Shown here one piece after another: positions 41,744 through 47,072 of a DNA stretch of 47,072 nt. Under the pieces are notes generated by a model. That model searched no databases and had not been told where the DNA came from. It was given only the letters and a program-made list of their open reading frames with translations. A program made the position numbers and the translations under genes. The stretch is from an uncultured Bacilli bacterium (GTDB lineage Bacteria > Bacillota_I > Bacilli_A > RF39 > UBA660). The DNA lies in the NCBI GenBank assembly GCA_904374795.1, contig CAJFEV010000002.1:1-47072 (forward strand), in the 5' to 3' direction. Positions within the stretch are counted from its first letter, which is position 1. Every line of letters starts with the position of its first letter.

Positions 41744-43071
41744 GATATAATCTCCTTTACTTCTACACTAAGCTCACCCTTAGATAGGCGAACATTTAAT
41801 ATATCTTTTTCTTTTATCTTACTACTTTCTTTAAGTATATGTCCATCCTTTTTTATCAATGAATATCCTTTGTCTAAAATATTTAATGGATTTACTAATT
41901 TTAAAGTTTGAACAATAAAGGCAAAGTCGTGATTTTTTTTGTTTAAAATTGCCTCAATATTTTTTTGCAAAATTTCTTGATTTTTCTTAATTTCTTCGAT
42001 TTTGTTTTGATACATAATTAATGGATTTTTTATAATATAATGTTCTTTTAGATAATTTATCTCTTTTACTTTGTTTTCAAGAAAACTATCCATTGCATTT
42101 TTTAATTTGTCAGTTAAATCATCTAATTTTTGTATTTTTACATCATATAAAACCATTGGATTTTTTAAAATAAAACTATCTGCAAGTTTCTTTAAATGAT
42201 GTTTTTTCTCATTTAATCTAGTTAAAAAGGCGTTTGATATTTCGATTTGTTTGGTTTGAAATAAATTTTTTACTTCTTCAATAGTTGGAACAGCCATTTC
42301 CGCGGCGCCTGTTGGTGTTGGGGCTCGTTTGTCGGCAACAAAATCAGCTATTGTTACATCTACTTCATGACCGACCGCGCTTATTATAGGGATTTTGGAT
42401 TCATAGATTGCTCTTGCAACAATTTCTTCATTAAATGCCCATAAATCTTCGATTGAGCCTCCCCCACGTCCGACAATTAAAATATCTAAATCGTATTCAT
42501 TCGCTTTTTTTATGTTTTTGACAATATCTTCTTTGGCTTGCACTCCTTGGACAAGTGACGGGAAAAGAATGGTTTCACACAAAGGAAAACGTCTAGTTAT
42601 CGTACTTAAAATATCTTTAATTGCAGCACCTGTTGGAGCCGTGACAATTCCTATTTTTTTGGGAAATTTTGGAATGGGCTTTTTATGACTTGGATCAAAC
42701 AATCCTTCTCCTGCTAATTTCTTTTTTAATTTTTCAAATTCTACATACAGATTGCCTAAGCCATCTTGCTCCATTTTATCTATATAAATTTGATAATTTC
42801 CGCCAGCTGGATAGACACTTATCCTTCCTTCTACTAAGACATTCATTCCATCTTCCGGGACAAATGTTAATTTGGAAGCCATGCTACGAAACATAATGGC
42901 GCTGATTCTAGATTCTTCGTCTTTTAATGTTAGATATAAATGTCCAGAGGAATGTCTTTTAAAATTGCTAATTTCTCCTTTTAGGTATACTTTTTGTAAA
43001 TAAGAATTACCATCAAAAATCATTTTAATAAAGTTGTTTATTTGAGAGATTGTAATATATTCATGATTCAT
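41740..43071 (-). CDS. xseA: Exodeoxyribonuclease VII large subunit
   Basis: 443 residues. N-terminal OB fold (ISNFKRHSSGHLYLTLKDEE), catalytic domain with IGIVTAPTGAAIKDIL, LIVGRGGGSIEDLWAFNEE and SAVGHEVDVTIADFVADKRA, followed by a long coiled-coil extension (about 260-400) that binds XseB copies, and a final IKEKDILNVRL segment. ssDNA exonuclease used in repair and recombination. It overlaps xseB and the upstream kinase-like gene by 4 bp each. Confidence 0.96.
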   Translation of the reverse strand: MNHEYITISQINNFIKMIFDGNSYLQKVYLKGEISNFKRHSSGHLYLTLKDEESRISAIMFRSMASKLTFVPEDGMNVLVEGRISVYPAGGNYQIYIDKMEQDGLGNLYVEFEKLKKKLAGEGLFDPSHKKPIPKFPKKIGIVTAPTGAAIKDILSTITRRFPLCETILFPSLVQGVQAKEDIVKNIKKANEYDLDILIVGRGGGSIEDLWAFNEEIVARAIYESKIPIISAVGHEVDVTIADFVADKRAPTPTGAAEMAVPTIEEVKNLFQTKQIEISNAFLTRLNEKKHHLKKLADSFILKNPMVLYDVKIQKLDDLTDKLKNAMDSFLENKVKEINYLKEHYIIKNPLIMYQNKIEEIKKNQEILQKNIEAILNKKNHDFAFIVQTLKLVNPLNILDKGYSLIKKDGHILKESSKIKEKDILNVRLSKGELSVEVKEIIS

Positions 43072-44051
43072 AAATGCTTACCTTCTTCTTTTTCAAGTGT
43101 TTGAGTAATATTTATCAATTCTTTATAGTGTTCTTTATAAAGAGAGTTGATATTTTCACGGATTTTTGTTCCTTTATCTACTTGATATTTTTCTTCTAAA
43201 TTTGTCACAATATTTAAGAGTGTTTCTGGAGTCAAAATATAGAGTTGTCTTATAGCCTCTAATTGAAAACTGGATGAAGAACTATAGAAAAATTGCTTGA
43301 ATGAATCATATATATTTTGGATAGAACCTTCGTATGCTCTCATGGAATTATTTCTTGATAGGTCAAAAAATCTTTTCTGAAAACCCAATTCCATATCATA
43401 CATTGGCACTAGAAAGGCGTGTATTCCATTATCTAAAAGTTCCCAGTTTCCTAAATGAAAATCGTGTTGCATAGTTATAAAAGCGTATGTATATCTGCGA
43501 GTTAATTCTTCAATGATTTTATAAACAAATAGATGTTTGTTTGGATAATCCTGATAATAATTTTCTAAAGCTTCCCAAATAAAAGAAAGCGAATTAAAAG
43601 AAAAGTTTTCTGCAAAAGATGTTTCATATAGTTCGTCTAATGAATTAATTCCTATAGTTTCTTTAAGCTTTCTATTAAACTCTAAATTTTCTAAGTAGGA
43701 CCAAATAATATCCTTTCCAGAAATTATTTTATAACCATTTATTTGATAATTATCAGAAATGATTCCATATGTATTACTTTTTGGATTTACTCGAATTATT
43801 TCAGAATTTATTGTAGCTATAGAAACTGTTTTAGCTAATTCTTCCATAAATACTTGCATGAACAATTGATCATTTAATCCGTTATTTTTACAAATTTTTA
43901 AAAAATAATTTTTCCCTTCTATGTTGTTTAACCAGTATCCATTATAATGAGGGCCACATAAATCGTTGGGGATAATCTGATGAGCCTTCATTGCTTTACT
44001 CCAATTTGGAATAAGACTGTCTAACATTATTATTCCGTTTTCCCGTTTCAT
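43068..44051 (-). CDS. HipA-like kinase-fold protein
   Basis: 327 residues, soluble. The C-terminal half has a kinase-like active site: FITMQHDFHLGNWELL (catalytic Asp and metal-binding Asn, cf. GNxDxHxxN of HipA) and AFLVPMYDMELGF (cf. the Mg-binding YD motif). The N-terminal part has YWLNNIEGKNYFLKICKN, a candidate ATP-binding Lys strand. HipA kinases phosphorylate Glu-tRNA synthetase, and relatives phosphorylate proteins or other targets, with HipB as antitoxin. No HipB-like gene is next to it; instead it lies between nusB (2-bp gap) and xseA (4-bp overlap). Assignment rests on motif reading only. Confidence 0.6.
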   Translation of the reverse strand: MKRENGIIMLDSLIPNWSKAMKAHQIIPNDLCGPHYNGYWLNNIEGKNYFLKICKNNGLNDQLFMQVFMEELAKTVSIATINSEIIRVNPKSNTYGIISDNYQINGYKIISGKDIIWSYLENLEFNRKLKETIGINSLDELYETSFAENFSFNSLSFIWEALENYYQDYPNKHLFVYKIIEELTRRYTYAFITMQHDFHLGNWELLDNGIHAFLVPMYDMELGFQKRFFDLSRNNSMRAYEGSIQNIYDSFKQFFYSSSSSFQLEAIRQLYILTPETLLNIVTNLEEKYQVDKGTKIRENINSLYKEHYKELINITQTLEKEEGKHL

Positions 44052-44053
44052 TC

Positions 44054-44449
44054 TTACAATTCCTTCATGAGTTTGTCTAATACTGCATTTATCATTTTTA
44101 CTAAATCTTCATCTGTGTATTTTTTTGCTAATTCAATGGCTTCATTAATTACTACTATTGGCGGAGTATCCATATATTTCATTTCATATATTGCCATGCG
44201 CAATATCGCAGCACCAGTTTTGTCTAAGCGATTTATCTCCCAATCTTTTAGATATTTGTTCGCAATTTCGTCAATTTCTTTTTCTGATGTTATTACACCG
44301 TAAACTAAGTCTTTGACAAATTCATTATCTACACTTACATTTTCTTTTAAAACTTCATCAACGTCATATGTAAGATGGTTTTGTTTTAAAATATCTATTT
44401 GATACAGACAAGTCATTGCAAGTTGTCTTAATTCGCTTCTTTTTTGCAT
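44054..44449 (-). CDS. nusB: Transcription antitermination factor NusB
   Basis: 131 residues, all-helical. RSELRQLAMTCLYQIDILKQ at the N-terminus, VYGVITSEKEIDEIANKYLK, then RLDKTGAAILRMAIYEMKY and the signature PPIVVINEAIELAKKY are the classical NusB blocks. It forms the boxA-binding complex with NusE on rRNA leaders. AGGTGA 6 nt before the ATG; the -10 is TACAAT with an extended TGA just after the terminator of the preceding gene. First gene of the operon nusB, kinase-like, xseA, xseB, proS. Confidence 0.95.
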   Translation of the reverse strand: MQKRSELRQLAMTCLYQIDILKQNHLTYDVDEVLKENVSVDNEFVKDLVYGVITSEKEIDEIANKYLKDWEINRLDKTGAAILRMAIYEMKYMDTPPIVVINEAIELAKKYTDEDLVKMINAVLDKLMKEL

Positions 44450-44475
44450 AATATATCACCTTTTTTATTGTATCA

Positions 44476-44502
44476 AAAAAAACTAGGTAAGGCTAGTTTT
44501 TT
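44476..44502 (-). terminator. Terminator of the 44579-46903 gene
   Basis: AAAACTAG (44479-44486) and CTAGTTTT (44493-44500) form the stem; on the minus strand a run of T follows (plus A-run 44475-44482) and leads directly into the nusB -10. Confidence 0.85.
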
Positions 44503-44578
44503 GTTGCTGTTTGAAAGCTAAAGATACAGTTTTTGTAATTATATTATAACCATAATTTATATTTCGTAAAACTTCTAA

Positions 44579-46903
44579 TTATTGTAGACGTTTTAAGCTG
44601 TTGTTCAAAGTGGTTTCCTTTGTATTTTTTAATGCAATCGGATCATAATCTTCAAATTGTGAAATGTATTTTGGATCTATACTTTGGTTATTTTCAATTG
44701 CTTGTCTAATTTCTGGATAATAAGCTAATAGTTCTTCTTTGATGGTTGCTACTTTCCAAGTAATACTTTCAAGGTGTTCTCGATGTTGCATCATTAAGAG
44801 TTCCATGTCTTTATTTGTACTAATTTTTCCTAGATATTCTCCATTCAAAAATGGATAATATCCAATAATCACAGATGAACTATCAGTATAACCTGATGGT
44901 ACACTAGAATAAATGGAAGCATAATATATTCTTCCTCCTTCAATTTTTCTTCCTAAAGTAAGATATGGAGAAAGATCTGAACTGTTCTCTTCGCTTTTGA
45001 TTATGCTATTGTTAAAATCCTCGTTATCTATGTGAACATTTGACTCTTCAGGCAAAGGTGATATTATCACTGAAGGTGTTTCTAAAACTTGTTCTTCTGC
45101 TTCGGAATCTGACTTTGATGAGGTAACGTTGCTAACTAATTTGCTTGAAGTAGCGTTATTTGCAGTTATGGACAAACCTGTTCCAAGTCCTATAAAAGCT
45201 GCGATAATACCTAAATAACGTTTTCTGTATTTGGAATTTTTTGATTGATAATTTTCTAAAATTTTTAGTAATTCTTCTTTGACAATATAATCTTTCGCTT
45301 CTAGTTTTTTTATAATATTTTCTAAATCTTTTTCATTATTACTTTTCTCTATTCGTGATAGACTTTCTTCCAATGTTTTTAGCCTGTCTTCTATATTGTT
45401 TTTCGTTAGAAATTCTGATAAGCCTTTTTTCTGGATCTCTAATATTTCAATTTTTTTTTGCAATTCTTCCATTTTACTTTGATAATCTTTTATCTTTTGT
45501 TGAGTATTTGATTCGTCAATTAAATGTTCTTCTTGTGAGTCTGTAGGAGTTTCTTCAGGTTGTCCCAAATTTAAACTATCGAGTAAGTTTTGTAAAAATA
45601 CATTCATTTCATTATCCATATTTTCTTTTTGAGAGTTCGATAAATTATTCAATTTATTGACAAGATCTTCAACATTTTTTAAAAGATAATCAAACGCTTC
45701 TGGTTGAATGTCTTCCTGTTTTGTTTGGTTTTCAAATGAATTTTTCATTTTTTCCGTTAATTGATCTATTCGATCTAGTAAATTCATATATGCACTAGAA
45801 GTTAAATGAGTATTATTTTTTATACTTGTTAAATTTTCCTTCAGTTTTTTTACTTTTCTTTCTATAACTGTTTGATAAGATTTTAGGGCAACCTTTTTCA
45901 TTTTTTCTTCTATTTGTTTTAAGGCATCTTCTATAGTTGTTATCTTTGGATCATTAGGTAAAGTACTATTGATTCCATTTGTTGACAATGTGTCTTCCCA
46001 GTAATATATCGGATAAAGATAATCAATTTTCGGAATGTATCCTTCATTTATGTAATTTTCTAGAAGAAAATCGTAGGCTAATATTTTAATTTTTTCAAAA
46101 AATTGTTTTAAATCGTCAAATTGGGCGAAACTTATGATTTCAGATAATGTAAATTTTTTGAGTCTTGTTAAGTTTATTTCTTGATCGTCACAATTATTAG
46201 TGCAGCAGATATGACAGCTTAACCAATTCTTTTCAGCTTCCATTTTATCGAAATTATTTACTTGATGAGATTTTGAAGATAAATCGATGAATTTTAAGAC
46301 TTCTAGATTCACACCTTTATCTAATAATTTGTCTATGATTATTAAAAGCATAGAAAGGTAATGAATTGCTTCGGCATAACATCTTGTAATTTCACTGCTT
46401 CTTCCAATCCATAAAGGTCCTTGAATATCAGAAATACTTCTTGGTTTATTATCCATATTGATTAAATCATGGTCTGATGGTTCTGTTTCAGGATGTATTT
46501 TATCTAAATCGATTGTTTCGTTCCATCTCTTTGATTCGTCTACTCCTAGGAAACATAGGAAGGTTTGTTTTACAATATTTTGCATAAAAGGGACTAAAGT
46601 TAGAGGATTATTAGCTACAATGCTTGCTATAGCTTCAAGAAGATCTTCATCGTAATGTAATGGTTTAACATAATGATCATTATTAATGAGTTTTATTTCA
46701 TCAGTGCGAAAATTAGATAAAATAACTTCTTTTACCGGTGGATTAAAACGACTTTCTTTCAATTGGCAATATAATGACCATATGTACCAATTAGGGATTT
46801 CCCTTATAAAGGGAAGTTTTTTTATTCTTTCTAACATTCTTTCATCACTAATGTATGGAAATAATAATTCAACATTTATTTTATTCGATTCTATATTTTC
46901 CAC
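44579..46903 (-). CDS. Large coiled-coil single-pass membrane protein of unknown function
   Basis: About 774 residues. GTG 46903 behind AGGTG is preferred over GTG 46918, which would overlap the ribosome site. N-terminal about 330 residues soluble, with a compact Cys cluster (LSCHICCTNNCDD), likely metal-binding. Residues about 330-560 are coiled coil (YQTVIERKVKKLKENLTSIK, MEELQKKIEILEIQKKG). A single membrane helix near 568-590 (YLGIIAAFIGLGTGLSITAN) is followed by a Ser-rich linker and a C-terminal outside domain of about 150 residues (LGRKIEGGRIYYASIYSSVP). This topology suggests signalling or scaffolding across the membrane. No family recognised. Confidence 0.75.
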   Translation of the reverse strand: MENIESNKINVELLFPYISDERMLERIKKLPFIREIPNWYIWSLYCQLKESRFNPPVKEVILSNFRTDEIKLINNDHYVKPLHYDEDLLEAIASIVANNPLTLVPFMQNIVKQTFLCFLGVDESKRWNETIDLDKIHPETEPSDHDLINMDNKPRSISDIQGPLWIGRSSEITRCYAEAIHYLSMLLIIIDKLLDKGVNLEVLKFIDLSSKSHQVNNFDKMEAEKNWLSCHICCTNNCDDQEINLTRLKKFTLSEIISFAQFDDLKQFFEKIKILAYDFLLENYINEGYIPKIDYLYPIYYWEDTLSTNGINSTLPNDPKITTIEDALKQIEEKMKKVALKSYQTVIERKVKKLKENLTSIKNNTHLTSSAYMNLLDRIDQLTEKMKNSFENQTKQEDIQPEAFDYLLKNVEDLVNKLNNLSNSQKENMDNEMNVFLQNLLDSLNLGQPEETPTDSQEEHLIDESNTQQKIKDYQSKMEELQKKIEILEIQKKGLSEFLTKNNIEDRLKTLEESLSRIEKSNNEKDLENIIKKLEAKDYIVKEELLKILENYQSKNSKYRKRYLGIIAAFIGLGTGLSITANNATSSKLVSNVTSSKSDSEAEEQVLETPSVIISPLPEESNVHIDNEDFNNSIIKSEENSSDLSPYLTLGRKIEGGRIYYASIYSSVPSGYTDSSSVIIGYYPFLNGEYLGKISTNKDMELLMMQHREHLESITWKVATIKEELLAYYPEIRQAIENNQSIDPKYISQFEDYDPIALKNTKETTLNNSLKRLQ

Positions 46904-46929
46904 GTATAAACACCTCACATTTATTAGTT

Positions 46930-46957
46930 ATTATACATAAATTCAATAATAATTCAA
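46930..46957 (-). promoter_or_regulatory. Promoter of the large coiled-coil gene
   Basis: On the minus strand TTGAAT (46957-46952), 16 bp, TATAAT (46935-46930). 46958-47072 holds no gene; TTCCCAT/ATGGGAA (about 46993-47016) is an inverted repeat there. Confidence 0.7.
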
Positions 46958-47072
46958 GTTTTTATTAATACTGCATTAAATAAAATTGAAAGTTCCCATT
47001 TTAAATTGCATGGGAAATAAGTTTGATAATCAGTCAATGGTGAGACCATAGGTCGAATTTATCTTGACCATT

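Noticed and set aside
1..47072. Use of the Mycoplasma code (TGA = Trp)
   Set aside because: TGA closes xerD, rarA, several array genes and the 1973 gene at sensible positions, and Trp is TGG throughout.

Overview
The window is AT-rich DNA from a low-GC Firmicute of the Bacilli type, probably a gut or host-associated relative of the RF39/CAG-type lineages. It uses the standard bacterial code: TGA is a real stop (for example in xerD and rarA) and Trp is TGG, so this is not a Mycoplasma code. Core genes for translation (lepA, proS, mnmA), RNA and DNA maintenance (nusB, xseA, xseB, rarA, xerD, a GreA-like factor), sporulation-family proteins (SpoIVB, SpoIIM-like) and a short archaeal-type ProS fit that assignment. 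Promoters are mostly TTGACA-like, 17 bp, TATAAT. Many genes use the Shine-Dalgarno core AGGTGA 5-6 nt before the start, often at the very 5' end of a very short leader. That rule is used here to choose several starts.

Layout. 1-4920: operon lepA, a multi-HTH protein, hemW and a small surface-anchored protein, closed by a terminator. 4920-20440: a polymorphic-toxin locus. It begins with a phage tail-collar-like protein and a 2033-residue RHS/YD-repeat protein with a C-terminal toxin-like domain and a membrane-anchored candidate immunity protein. Then follow an orphan second RHS C-terminal cassette with a different tip, a third, decayed RHS core copy, and an array of candidate immunity genes, several of them paralogous or mosaic. 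Near-identical 3' ends, terminators and a repeated TTTAAGATATAAT box separate the modules.

20480-24070: a glycerophosphodiester phosphodiesterase, a small XRE repressor, and a HerA-type ATPase with a small unknown neighbour. 24090-28110: a structured RNA that is a good 6S RNA candidate, then tcdA, gpsA, rarA and xerD; the rarA and xerD promoters share one -35 dyad. 28100-30200: a tiny basic protein, an unknown protein and a ZIP metal transporter. 30250-34970: a mobile-element graveyard. It holds a gene with an in-frame stop, an apparently complete IS4-type transposase, fragments of an IS1202-like and an IS3-type transposase, a HExxH metalloprotease cargo gene and an AT-rich stretch bounded by 23-bp direct repeats.

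34990-46920: mostly leftward housekeeping genes. These are an XRE regulator with a full consensus promoter, mnmA, a SpoIIM-like membrane protein, spoIVB, a GreA-like factor, and the chain nusB, HipA-like kinase, xseA, xseB, proS with overlapping or nearly touching ends. Last comes a large coiled-coil membrane protein. Rightward genes here are a tiny membrane protein and a nitroreductase.

The most interesting content is the RHS toxin/immunity cassette array (about 5.0-20.4 kb), where the steps of module duplication, decay and immunity-gene mosaicism can be read directly. No CRISPR array, rRNA or tRNA was seen.
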